Assembly (NCBI RefSeq): GCF_000511955.1
Contig: NZ_AZSU01000008.1
Coordinates: forward strand, 3,413 to 36,947
Origin: [Clostridium] ultunense DSM 10521
GTDB lineage: Bacteria; Bacillota; Clostridia; Tissierellales; Tepidimicrobiaceae
Reading direction: 5' to 3'
Length of the DNA stretch: 33,535 bases
Made by a program: the position numbers and the translations under genes
Shown here: in pieces, positions 1 through 8,639 of the stretch
How positions within the stretch are numbered: position 1 is the stretch's first letter
Layout: every line of letters starts with the position of its first letter
Notes under the pieces: generated by a model
The model's database searches: none
The model's input: only the letters and a program-made list of their open reading frames with translations
Told to the model about the DNA's origin: nothing

Positions 1-1
1 A

Positions 2-607
2 TTAGTACCAATAATACAACCACCGATAATGAAAGCATTGACCACAGAAGAAGAAAGAAAAATAGTAATGGAACAACTACGCCCCGTATCTAAAAAAGAA
101 AAGATAATATTTCCCATAATGATTGCAGTAGTTGTAACATTGATATTACCTTCAGCAGGGCCATTAGTAGGAATGTTAATGTTAGGTAATCTAATGAGGG
201 AATCAGGGGTAGTAGAGAGATTATCTAAAACAGTACAAAATGAGTTAATGAATATAGTAACAGTATTTCTAGGATTAACAGTAGGAGCTACAGCCAACGC
301 AGAAATCTTTATCCAATGGGGAACAATAAAGATAATAATATTAGGACTAATAGCTTTCTCCATAGGAACCGCAGCAGGAGTAATATTCGGAAAAATAATG
401 TGTAAAGCAACTGGAGGAAAAGTAAATCCGTTAATTGGAGCAGCAGGAGTATCGGCAGTACCAATGGCAGCAAGAGTTGCCCAAAAAGTTGGGCAAGAAG
501 CCAACCCAAGAAACTTTTTACTAATGCATGCTATGGGACCAAATGTAGCAGGAGTTATTGGTTCAGCAGTAGCAGCAGGACTATTATTGATGTTCTTTGG
601 AGGATAA
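2..607 (+). CDS. Na+-translocating decarboxylase beta subunit, 3' part
   Basis: This is the C-terminal ~200 residues of the beta subunit of a biotin-dependent sodium pump (OadB/GcdB/MmdB family). The integral membrane subunit decarboxylates carboxybiotin and exports Na+. The open frame continues to the left edge, so the true start lies outside the window; the ATG at 29 is internal. Family hallmarks visible are [11 protein letters not shown] near the edge, the [18 protein letters not shown] stretch, the [12 protein letters not shown] segment, [19 protein letters not shown]-like sequence and the near-terminal [21 protein letters not shown]. About five hydrophobic segments are present. Whether the substrate is oxaloacetate, glutaconyl-CoA or methylmalonyl-CoA cannot be told from this subunit. 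It ends 3 bases before a convergent gene, so no separate terminator fits between them. Confidence 0.93.
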   Translation, partial: LVPIIQPPIMKALTTEEERKIVMEQLRPVSKKEKIIFPIMIAVVVTLILPSAGPLVGMLMLGNLMRESGVVERLSKTVQNELMNIVTVFLGLTVGATANAEIFIQWGTIKIIILGLIAFSIGTAAGVIFGKIMCKATGGKVNPLIGAAGVSAVPMAARVAQKVGQEANPRNFLLMHAMGPNVAGVIGSAVAAGLLLMFFGG

Positions 608-610
608 GGA

Positions 611-1660
611 TCACCTCTTTATTTCACTAACCATATTCTCAGCAAAATCCTTTGCAAGTTCCTCAATATGAGGAACTTTTTTTATTGCTCCTCTGTCATT
701 AGCTACGGCCATTAAAGCAAAATATGGTGGTAATCTAAAGGTCTTATTGATATTTAAGCTGCTGATTAACTGTTTAGCCAAGGCATCTCCTCCTGAATGG
801 CCAGATACAATAATGGAAAACAGGGTTTTGTCATAAAATTTAGTTTTTCGAAATAGAGCTGTCAATCTATTTATCAATGCTACTAGATTAGCCGTAATCA
901 TATCATTATAATTAGGACAAATAAATACAAGGGAGTCTGCTTCTAATATGGCAGGGTATACTTCTTTTACAATAATCCCACCATAAAAACATTTGGTCTG
1001 CTGACCGTAATGTTTACAAGTTTTATAAGGACATCCTATACAATCTACAATAGTGCCGTTTTGAATATTAATTTCTGTAATAGATATTTCCTTTAGATTT
1101 CCTTTCACCATATCCCATAAGGTCAAAGTATTGGAATACATCCTATTACTTGAATGGAGTACTAATATTTTAGGATTTTCTACCCTGTCTATTTGATCAT
1201 TTACAAATCTCTTTCCTAGCTCTTCACATAAATATAAACAGATTTCCTCTAGGGGTAATTCATATACCTTTTTTAAAGGAAGAAAATTGTCTAAATTTCT
1301 TGTAGCTTCTACCATGGGTCTGCCGGAGAATCTACAACCTAAAAGGTTGGATTTAAATATTATGGATTGGGCTGCAGTTTTTGTAAAATATTGATATTGG
1401 CTGTGAACTAGGACTATACCTTCTGCACCAAGTAATGAATCATACCCTCGACTGAATAATTCTAAAAAAAACTTATTCAAATTATTGCTCACTCCTGTTA
1501 TAGGCAATTCTACTCCATATATAATCTTCTTATTTCTTAAATCCGGTAGCTGTTCAAAATCTTTCAATATCTCATATTTTATATTTTTGGTAGCCATGTC
1601 TATCATTTGTTTTAAAAAGGGGGAGGGTTTTTCTGGTAGTACAAGATAATAATTTTTCAT
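611..1660 (-). CDS. Flavodoxin-fold NAD(P)H-dependent reductase-like protein
   Basis: A 349-residue soluble protein and the last gene of the sdaAB-to-here operon. The C-terminal half (from about residue 165) looks like an NADPH-dependent FMN reductase/flavodoxin fold: a first strand ILVLHSS with a following loop, then a cysteine cluster (C207, C210, C215, C224), then AILEADSLVFICPNYND, the usual place where FMN reductases bind the flavin, and a stretch LVALINRLTALF. Flavoproteins with such clusters can carry an Fe-S centre or use cysteines structurally; which applies here is not visible. The N-terminal half (1-160) is a second alpha/beta region that I do not recognise; it may be a degenerate second flavodoxin-like domain. 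The start ATG overlaps the stop of the upstream gene by 4 bases (ATGA type), implying translational coupling. Function: electron transfer or reductase, substrate unknown. Confidence 0.72.
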   Translation of the reverse strand: MKNYYLVLPEKPSPFLKQMIDMATKNIKYEILKDFEQLPDLRNKKIIYGVELPITGVSNNLNKFFLELFSRGYDSLLGAEGIVLVHSQYQYFTKTAAQSIIFKSNLLGCRFSGRPMVEATRNLDNFLPLKKVYELPLEEICLYLCEELGKRFVNDQIDRVENPKILVLHSSNRMYSNTLTLWDMVKGNLKEISITEINIQNGTIVDCIGCPYKTCKHYGQQTKCFYGGIIVKEVYPAILEADSLVFICPNYNDMITANLVALINRLTALFRKTKFYDKTLFSIIVSGHSGGDALAKQLISSLNINKTFRLPPYFALMAVANDRGAIKKVPHIEELAKDFAENMVSEIKR

Positions 1661-2907
1661 ATTATATTCACTAACCTTTCATAGGTATCTTTTATTTTAT
1701 TAAACAACTTCAAAGGCATATCTAACTGTTCAACTTCTATTTGATTATCTATTAATCTACATTTAGACCCCATATAAGCACCTCCTATATAGGTGGATCC
1801 GTAAAACCACTCTCCTTTGATAGTAGCAATAATGGGTAGGGCACCAGAGGATAGGCTAGGAGCAACATAGGGCTTAAAGCCTAAATTCCTAACCTCTTTA
1901 TTAGCATTTAAAGTTTTATATGTTAAGTATTCTGATAGTTTTTCATCATAATTATCAACACTATCAGCTACAATTAAACCTTCTCCATGGGGACCAAAAA
2001 CTCTTCCTTCCTTTAGATAATGGATTGTGTCCTTAGATTTTTCAGCATAAAAGCAAGCTCTACCATTCATAACCCCTAGACCATATCCAATTATTTGGTT
2101 TGAAGCTAAACCTTGAAAATCATATATACCTTTTTCATTTTTATTGCTTTCTAAAAAGGCTACTTTACACAATAGATCTACTGGATCGGACACTACTGCG
2201 AATATCCCTTTAAAGCCTTTGTTTCGTGCCATTATTGCATATTCTTTTATTATTTCAGAATTGGATTCAAACTGTGCCATTCTAACATCGCCAATATTAC
2301 TACCTACAGGTGGTATTCCTTTTGAGGCACAAAATAGGAAAATATCGCAATCAAATAGTTCATCCCTATCCAATAGATAAATAGGGGGAAAAGCATCCTC
2401 ATCAAAAGGTTTCCTAATTTGATTGAGTTCATATTTCCATCGCTTTAACCTATTAACTTTTCTATCGTAGATGCCTATTTTATCAATATAATCTTCACCT
2501 AAAAGTCTTAAACCTATGAGAAGAGTACTTCCTACATCTCCTAGCGCTAATAGGTTAACTTTCCACTTTTTATTGAGCCTTTGGCCAAGGATACCTTCCC
2601 AATTAGGATAACAAGTATTTAAGGAAAAGACTAAGCCTTTATTAATCTTATCTATTATCCAAGAGGGAATTAAATCGAGATAATCTTTAGTATCTAAAAG
2701 AAGTAATTCAATCCCCTCCTTTTCAATGAACAACAAAGATGGATGGTTAATTAAAAAACTTCTTCTAGATTTAATAGGGTTTAGTCTATTTAAAAAATAT
2801 AATTGTCCTCCATTTTTTTTCACATCTTCTTCATGGATTCTATTGAAGTTATCGTATTCTTGGAAAGAGAAAAAATATTCTCCTTTATGTTTATAGTAAT
2901 TGATCAT
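1657..2907 (-). CDS. Divergent lactate/malate dehydrogenase-like protein
   Basis: A 416-residue protein whose middle and C-terminal parts resemble the NAD-dependent 2-hydroxyacid dehydrogenases of the LDH/MDH family. Visible features are a Rossmann glycine loop LALGDVGST (G123-G126), VVSDPVDLL at about 238-246 matching the family NPVD segment, R209 in the segment that normally carries substrate-binding arginine, R283 in NGRACFY, and the GPHGEG motif with H307 matching the catalytic histidine of GEHGDS. The aspartate that normally pairs with that histidine (LDxxR) is not conserved; the aligned position reads M in GVMNGR. There is also a ~110-residue N-terminal extension unlike normal LDH. The gene follows the 1613-residue gene by 24 bases and overlaps the next one by 4. 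An AGGAGG precedes the ATG. It is probably an NAD(H)-binding oxidoreductase; substrate unknown. Confidence 0.7.
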   Translation of the reverse strand: MINYYKHKGEYFFSFQEYDNFNRIHEEDVKKNGGQLYFLNRLNPIKSRRSFLINHPSLLFIEKEGIELLLLDTKDYLDLIPSWIIDKINKGLVFSLNTCYPNWEGILGQRLNKKWKVNLLALGDVGSTLLIGLRLLGEDYIDKIGIYDRKVNRLKRWKYELNQIRKPFDEDAFPPIYLLDRDELFDCDIFLFCASKGIPPVGSNIGDVRMAQFESNSEIIKEYAIMARNKGFKGIFAVVSDPVDLLCKVAFLESNKNEKGIYDFQGLASNQIIGYGLGVMNGRACFYAEKSKDTIHYLKEGRVFGPHGEGLIVADSVDNYDEKLSEYLTYKTLNANKEVRNLGFKPYVAPSLSSGALPIIATIKGEWFYGSTYIGGAYMGSKCRLIDNQIEVEQLDMPLKLFNKIKDTYERLVNII

Positions 2908-2931
2908 ATTCTTACCGCCTCCTATAACAGT

Positions 2932-5900
2932 CTATCTATTTACAATATTTGCTATCCTTTTAAGATGTTCTAGATCTGACTCTAAACAAAAGGAAGGTTT
3001 TAGATTGATGAGGGATTCCATACTCTTATAGGTATCCGGTCTCCTTGGAGAAACTAATATTTCTCCTAGATTTTTTATTATTAAATTTTTCTCATTTATT
3101 TCTTGATAAACCTTCTCCATGACTTGAAATATTTCTATTGCATTGGTTAAACATGTTTCAGATAATCTATATATATTTTTGGTAGAAGTATTTTTAATAA
3201 AACTTGGTGAAACATAGGGAAGTATTAAATTGATACTTGGTATTAAATAATCTTGAATCGATCCATCCCTAAGTACCATATCCCCACCTATAAAGGGATA
3301 TTGGTCACTTTCATTAAACCAGAGTTTTAAATTAGGAACAAAATACGCGCTGTCTACATCAATATTTTTTACCTTTCCGATTTCACTTCCTCTACCAGTT
3401 AGAATCCCTACTATTACCTTTTTAATATGAATCTGGGTCCTTCTTAACAAGGGTTCAATTACATTTAGTCTATAGCCTTTATGGAGGAGATCATCTACTA
3501 AAATTACAGGCCTATCGAAGGATTCCAATACCTTTGATTGATTTTCTAAGCTTAAATAATTTGGAAATGCTGCAATGGTAAAATCATCTATACTAGGATT
3601 AAAAATTTTTTCAGTATGCATAGTTTTGGTAATAGTATTGGGTAATATGGTACCATTTAGTATAGAGCCGAAAGGTACGCATATATTGGGGCCTAAAATT
3701 CTGTTTCGTTTTTGTATTATAGAGACTTCATTAGTATCGCAGATTTTTTGGATCAATTTGCTATATATCATATCTCTATTGAAGGAGAGCAATAATTTGC
3801 CTGAATACAAACTTGAAATGGCCTCTTTCAATTTTTTTCTCCTAGTATCAATTACCTTCTTTAATTCCAGATTTTCCTCGAAGGGGGGCTTTAAAAGATT
3901 CTCTAAATCTTGATTTAAAGTCATAGGATTATTCATGTCAACCATAAAAATGGGGCAGTTGTTATAGGTAAAGGGAGTCTCTATAAAACCTTGATGTTTC
4001 AAGTTTTCTTCTATATATTCCTTATTATGATGGGTTAAACAATTTTTAAATATGGCATAATTATAGTCTAAACTGATACAATGAGCTAAAGTTTCATTCA
4101 ACATGATTTCGGCGGTATGATAGTCATTAGTTTCTGTATGTATTCCAGAAATTAGAACTAATCTGCCTTTTGAATGCTTCCTAAAATACTCCGTTATATT
4201 GGTGTTCTGTAATTCATCATACAGCATACTACTTCTAACCCAATAGAAGGTTGAAAACCCAAGGATAGAATTGCTTTTGGTTTCTTTAACTAATAGTAAT
4301 ACCGGATTGAGTTTATTCCTCAATTCATGAATGGCTTTCATATCTATTCTATGGCTAAATCTTTTATTCAGATATTGAATCAAATTGTCATTAATATTGT
4401 TTATGATCTCAGTCTCCATAGTTTTTGTTTGAACTAAAGATTTATATTGGGGTTCATTTAAATAGAGTCCATATTTATAGATATATCGTTGAGCTAAAGG
4501 GTCTATTTCATTTGAAACATCCCTATTTAAATCTATAGATTCCCTAATTTGGGTAGAACTAATATCCTCATATTGAGCAGGAAGTGAAAGCCTTAATATC
4601 TCGCCCTTAATATTTTCAAGCCTTTTTTCTAATATAATCTCTTCATTCTCTTTAGACTGAATACTCTTCCTGTCAAAAACTATATGGGGAAATTCATTTA
4701 ATACTCCACCTTTTTCATAAGCAGAAGCATTGACCAATACATCTGTTCCTACTACCATATATACATCTCTATTATTAAAGAGGGACTTTAGCTTAATTAA
4801 ATCCTTGTAATTACTTATGTTGACAGGTATCTCACTAGGAAATAGGAATATGTTTCTTTCATGGGCAATGGTCATATTTATAATATCCCTTCTAAATCTA
4901 TGAGGTTGAGTTCTTTTAGACCAGGAGAACTCATCTACTGCTAAATAGACTTCAAAGCCTTGTCTCTTTATTTCTGTAGCAATCTTCTTATGACTAAGGG
5001 AAAAGGGATCAAAACTTCCAGGGAAGAAGGCTACCTTTTTATTGCTAATTAATTCAATAGGACCATAAATAAATTCGTAATCCAATATAAATCTATATAT
5101 ACTGTTTAATGAAGCAGAGTTGTTAAGAAAAATAAACTCATCATCTTCCTTTTTTGTCAATAATGTCAGTACTTTTTTTCCTATTCTAGTAAATATAAAA
5201 TATTTTTCTTTCAGTAGTAGTCTATTAGAATTGAAAATTTGACTGCCAATAATTCTAAAGGATTCTGCCTTTATTTCTTCATCAAAGGAGGCCATTCCGT
5301 TTAATAATAGCCCTAGAAGCCTATCTAACCGTTTCTCGTTAAATTCTTTTTCCTCTTTAAACCTTTTGCCATATTTAGGATAATTTTCAATACATATACC
5401 TATGGTTTTTAATAGCAAGAATACTATTTGGGTGTTAGACTGCCGAATTTTTTCTTCGAAATCATCGATTATCTCATCTAATTCAGTAGGTTGAAGGTAT
5501 AAAAGTAGTTGGCCTAAATAATTTGGTATATATTTAGTAAATTGGTAGTTTTGCATCTCTAAAGCCCTAAGAAGTTCAACAGCTATATCATTTCTCTCCT
5601 CTTGGGATAAAAATTCAAATATATGCAATAAAGTATGTCCAGCGTAATTACGTACTTTTTCTATAGCGCTAACTTTTAATAGATTGCAAAAATGCATACC
5701 AGTATGGAGGCCATAAGAATCTGGGGATCTCTTTACCTGATCATATAAGATATCGATATTTACTTTTTTATTCATCCACTCTGTTGCAGTTTTTAAGTTT
5801 GTTAGAAATACTTCTGAAATATTTTCTTCTACCTTTTTATAATTAAATTCTAGATGTTTCAGGATATGGGGTTCCATATCGAGTTTCAGGGCTAGTTTAT

Positions 5901-7773
5901 ATTTTAAATAGTTTTCAGATGCATAAGGTGAAATCTGTAAATTATCTAGCATCCAATTTTTTAGAAGGATTACAAATTTCTTATTTTCTTTTAATTCTTC
6001 GAAGATTTCGTCAATTATATCTAAAACTGTCAATCTAATTTCCAAAATATTTGAATTTAGTTGGTTTATTGTATATTCATAGAGTCTTTTTAAATCCATA
6101 TCATCTAAATAGAGTAGGGGAATATATTTTAAAGTTTGAGATAAATAAAGTTGATTAATTGGAGATATGGATTGGTAACAATCATAATAATTAATTAACA
6201 GTTTTGAATATTTTTCATAATTTTCTATTCTAGAATTATAGAATAAGGATTTAATAATAGTTTTTAAATTATATTGCCACTCTAAATGGGATTCAGCCAT
6301 TTTGTGTTCTGGATATAGAATATAATTTAATAGTTCTTTCAAGACTTTTAAGCTAGTTGTTTCAGGATTATGCCTTTTAATAGCCTCTGGTACTTCCTTT
6401 CTATATTCTTCATCATATTGGCTAATCAACAGTCCTATTAATTCTGCTGCTTCTTTCCGAATATCTTCTTCCTTATGGAATAATAGGTCTGTTAGAAAGT
6501 GCAAAGTTACTATTTTCTGTCTTTGAGTTAAGTAAGTAGAATATTCCTTAAAAATCTGAAGATATAATCTAAGCTTTCTCCAATTATATTCGGACCTAGC
6601 CATTTCTAATATATTGTTGAAACTCACATCATCTAATAGCTTGGCCATTAAATTTATATTATGTTCTATTGCAAAATATTTTATATTTTCAACAATTTCC
6701 TCATTGTCCATTAAAGGATAAGGTTTTAAAGTTTTTTTATGAGGAATCCTCTTTGTTAAATCCGTATTTACTCCTAAGCTTAACATATAGTTTTCAAAAT
6801 CTTTCAGTTTCTTATATACTTTTTCATACCTCTGTTCTTTTTTAGAATCTAAATTATCCAATTTATTAAGTATAATGTCGTAAGCTTCTTCTAAAGTGTA
6901 TATATGCATTTCGTAATAACTTTTATATTTCTTGTTCTTAACTCTGAAATCTGCATATATTAAAACTAGAGATTCAAGAGGTAAATTTTCCAGTTCTAAA
7001 TCCCAGGTAGAGTGATTGGTGGCAATATGGCCAGTTTTTTCTATACCTAATCGATTAAACCATTTTTCAGTGTAGTAATAGTGTAGATAGGGCACCCTAT
7101 CCAGCTCCTCTTCTCTTACCCCATATTTACCTATATCATGGCCTAGTCCAGCCCCTACTATAATGCCTAAATCAATGGGCAATCCTAAGATTTTAAGTTG
7201 TCTCCCTATATTAAGACTAAGATGGTTTACTCCAACCACATGGTCTATAGTATTGTGATTAGTCAGGGATAAATCCATTTTCATTAATTCATATATCCAG
7301 TTATTTAAAAAGGCATTTTTAAAAACTAAATATTCATCTAAAAATTTTGTATTTATTTCCTCTTCGGATTCTAGAAAACCTATAGGATATTTGTATAAAA
7401 AATTGCTTCTATCATACTTTATTTCAAAACGGGAAAAAATACGCAATAGATTTAAGTAAAAGAAGACTAAAGGATTTAATTCCTCTTCAAATTTTCTAGA
7501 AACCTTTTCGGGAAAGGACAAACTTAGAACATAATCAAAAATATATTTTAGCCAATCTATTTTTGAAAATTCAAGATATTTAACATATAATGGATATAGC
7601 AATTCCATTAAAGAAAGAGCATCATATTTGTTCTTGGAGATTATTTTATTTAATTTAGTCTTAAAATCATTACTTTGGATAAATTGTAATAAATCTTTAT
7701 GGTAAAGTTCTAAATATCCTTTTTCTAATTCGTTTAAAATCAATTTATTAATTTCATTATAGGCTTTACTCAT
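2932..7773 (-). CDS. 1613-residue fusion: HD domain, helical repeats, NadD-like, GNAT-like and PRTase-like regions
   Basis: An uninterrupted giant soluble protein. Residues ~170-330 form an HD phosphohydrolase domain: H173/H178 region, GHDIGKYG at 211-218, then IATNHS and a late ADFR. Residues ~350-900 are almost entirely helical with HEAT/ARM-like periodicity. Residues ~913-1110 resemble nicotinate-nucleotide adenylyltransferase: GSFDP at 919-923, RRDII, MVVGTDVL, and the family-typical ISSTQIRESI near the end. Residues ~1150-1290 look like an acetyltransferase fold (weak). Residues ~1300-1530 contain a phosphoribosyltransferase-like signature, VILVDDLLHKG, with D1427-D1428. The ATG overlaps the sdaAA stop (ATGA), and its AGGAGG lies inside the last sdaAA codons, so translation is coupled to serine dehydratase. 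In Firmicutes NadD and the HD protein YqeK are adjacent separate genes, so the HD plus NadD pairing hints at NAD or dinucleotide chemistry. Exact function unknown. Confidence 0.85.
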   Translation of the reverse strand: MSKAYNEINKLILNELEKGYLELYHKDLLQFIQSNDFKTKLNKIISKNKYDALSLMELLYPLYVKYLEFSKIDWLKYIFDYVLSLSFPEKVSRKFEEELNPLVFFYLNLLRIFSRFEIKYDRSNFLYKYPIGFLESEEEINTKFLDEYLVFKNAFLNNWIYELMKMDLSLTNHNTIDHVVGVNHLSLNIGRQLKILGLPIDLGIIVGAGLGHDIGKYGVREEELDRVPYLHYYYTEKWFNRLGIEKTGHIATNHSTWDLELENLPLESLVLIYADFRVKNKKYKSYYEMHIYTLEEAYDIILNKLDNLDSKKEQRYEKVYKKLKDFENYMLSLGVNTDLTKRIPHKKTLKPYPLMDNEEIVENIKYFAIEHNINLMAKLLDDVSFNNILEMARSEYNWRKLRLYLQIFKEYSTYLTQRQKIVTLHFLTDLLFHKEEDIRKEAAELIGLLISQYDEEYRKEVPEAIKRHNPETTSLKVLKELLNYILYPEHKMAESHLEWQYNLKTIIKSLFYNSRIENYEKYSKLLINYYDCYQSISPINQLYLSQTLKYIPLLYLDDMDLKRLYEYTINQLNSNILEIRLTVLDIIDEIFEELKENKKFVILLKNWMLDNLQISPYASENYLKYKLALKLDMEPHILKHLEFNYKKVEENISEVFLTNLKTATEWMNKKVNIDILYDQVKRSPDSYGLHTGMHFCNLLKVSAIEKVRNYAGHTLLHIFEFLSQEERNDIAVELLRALEMQNYQFTKYIPNYLGQLLLYLQPTELDEIIDDFEEKIRQSNTQIVFLLLKTIGICIENYPKYGKRFKEEKEFNEKRLDRLLGLLLNGMASFDEEIKAESFRIIGSQIFNSNRLLLKEKYFIFTRIGKKVLTLLTKKEDDEFIFLNNSASLNSIYRFILDYEFIYGPIELISNKKVAFFPGSFDPFSLSHKKIATEIKRQGFEVYLAVDEFSWSKRTQPHRFRRDIINMTIAHERNIFLFPSEIPVNISNYKDLIKLKSLFNNRDVYMVVGTDVLVNASAYEKGGVLNEFPHIVFDRKSIQSKENEEIILEKRLENIKGEILRLSLPAQYEDISSTQIRESIDLNRDVSNEIDPLAQRYIYKYGLYLNEPQYKSLVQTKTMETEIINNINDNLIQYLNKRFSHRIDMKAIHELRNKLNPVLLLVKETKSNSILGFSTFYWVRSSMLYDELQNTNITEYFRKHSKGRLVLISGIHTETNDYHTAEIMLNETLAHCISLDYNYAIFKNCLTHHNKEYIEENLKHQGFIETPFTYNNCPIFMVDMNNPMTLNQDLENLLKPPFEENLELKKVIDTRRKKLKEAISSLYSGKLLLSFNRDMIYSKLIQKICDTNEVSIIQKRNRILGPNICVPFGSILNGTILPNTITKTMHTEKIFNPSIDDFTIAAFPNYLSLENQSKVLESFDRPVILVDDLLHKGYRLNVIEPLLRRTQIHIKKVIVGILTGRGSEIGKVKNIDVDSAYFVPNLKLWFNESDQYPFIGGDMVLRDGSIQDYLIPSINLILPYVSPSFIKNTSTKNIYRLSETCLTNAIEIFQVMEKVYQEINEKNLIIKNLGEILVSPRRPDTYKSMESLINLKPSFCLESDLEHLKRIANIVNR

Positions 7774-8636
7774 AGTAACCTCCTTTTAAACCCCTCTCCC
7801 GTTGGAGTAGAAGCCACTCCACCTAATGCAGTCTCCTTCAAGGATTCAGGCATAGCTTTGCCTACCCTATACATGGCTTCTACTACCTCATCAAAGGGCA
7901 CTAAGGATTTGATTCCTGCCATAGCTAAATCGGCAGAAATTAAAGCATTAGCTACACCAGAAGCATTGCGTAATGCACAGGGAAATTCTACTAGACCTGC
8001 CACTGGGTCACAAACTAATCCCATAATATTTATTAGAGAAAAAGAAGCGGCATTTAAAGCGGTTTCTACATCTCCACCTATCATCTCTACAATAGCTGCG
8101 GCAGCCATGGCGCTAGCAGATCCACATTCTGCTTGACAACCTCCTTCCGCCCCAGATATAGTAGCATTTTTTGCTATTATTTCACCTATTCCTCCTGCTG
8201 TGAACAATCCATAGATCATATCTTTTTCCGTTAGATTAAATTTATCTTTAACTGTAATAATTGCACTAGGTAATATACCTGAAGCACCAGCAGTTGGAGC
8301 AGCAACAATTCTACCCATGGATGCATTGACCTCTGAAGTAGATAGGGCTTTCGCCATGGCAGAGTTAATTAGATTCCCACAAATAGTATTTCTTTTATTT
8401 TTATAGTCTTCTAATTTTTTTGCATCTCCACCAGTAAGTTTGGATACAGAAATAATCTTTTTATTTAGACCGTTGTTAGCAGAACTTATCATAGTATCTA
8501 AAACGAATTTCATATTTTCCATAAGCTCATTATAGGATATACTATTATTATCCATTTCTTTTTCTATAACTATTTCTGATATTTTTTTATTTTGTTCTTT
8601 ACATAATTTTAACAATTCTTTTCCTTTGTTAAACAT
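7770..8636 (-). CDS. sdaAA: L-serine dehydratase, iron-sulphur-dependent, alpha subunit
   Basis: A 288-residue catalytic subunit of the two-chain bacterial L-serine ammonia-lyase, which converts L-serine to pyruvate and ammonia using a [4Fe-4S] cluster. The family pattern is clear: TGGDAKKLEDYKN, an alanine-rich stretch ending APTAGASGILPSA, the cysteine-containing GAEGGCQAECGSASAMAAA, and a later CDPVAGLVEFPC segment supplying further cysteines; the tail is GGVASTPTGEG. Length is standard for the split form. The start is 3 bases after the sdaAB stop, with GGGAGG provided by the last sdaAB codons. The stop overlaps the next gene's ATG by 4 bases. Expression should therefore track the beta subunit and the giant downstream gene. 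Confidence 0.96.
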   Translation of the reverse strand: MFNKGKELLKLCKEQNKKISEIVIEKEMDNNSISYNELMENMKFVLDTMISSANNGLNKKIISVSKLTGGDAKKLEDYKNKRNTICGNLINSAMAKALSTSEVNASMGRIVAAPTAGASGILPSAIITVKDKFNLTEKDMIYGLFTAGGIGEIIAKNATISGAEGGCQAECGSASAMAAAAIVEMIGGDVETALNAASFSLINIMGLVCDPVAGLVEFPCALRNASGVANALISADLAMAGIKSLVPFDEVVEAMYRVGKAMPESLKETALGGVASTPTGEGFKRRLL

Positions 8637-8639
8637 AGA

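Noticed and set aside
309-509. Open frame on the minus strand inside the decarboxylase gene
   Set aside because: Leucine-rich low-complexity antisense shadow of a clearly conserved membrane protein gene; no ribosome site.
7858-8136. 92-codon plus-strand frame inside sdaAA
   Set aside because: Antisense shadow of an alanine-rich conserved gene; no ribosome site or recognisable protein.
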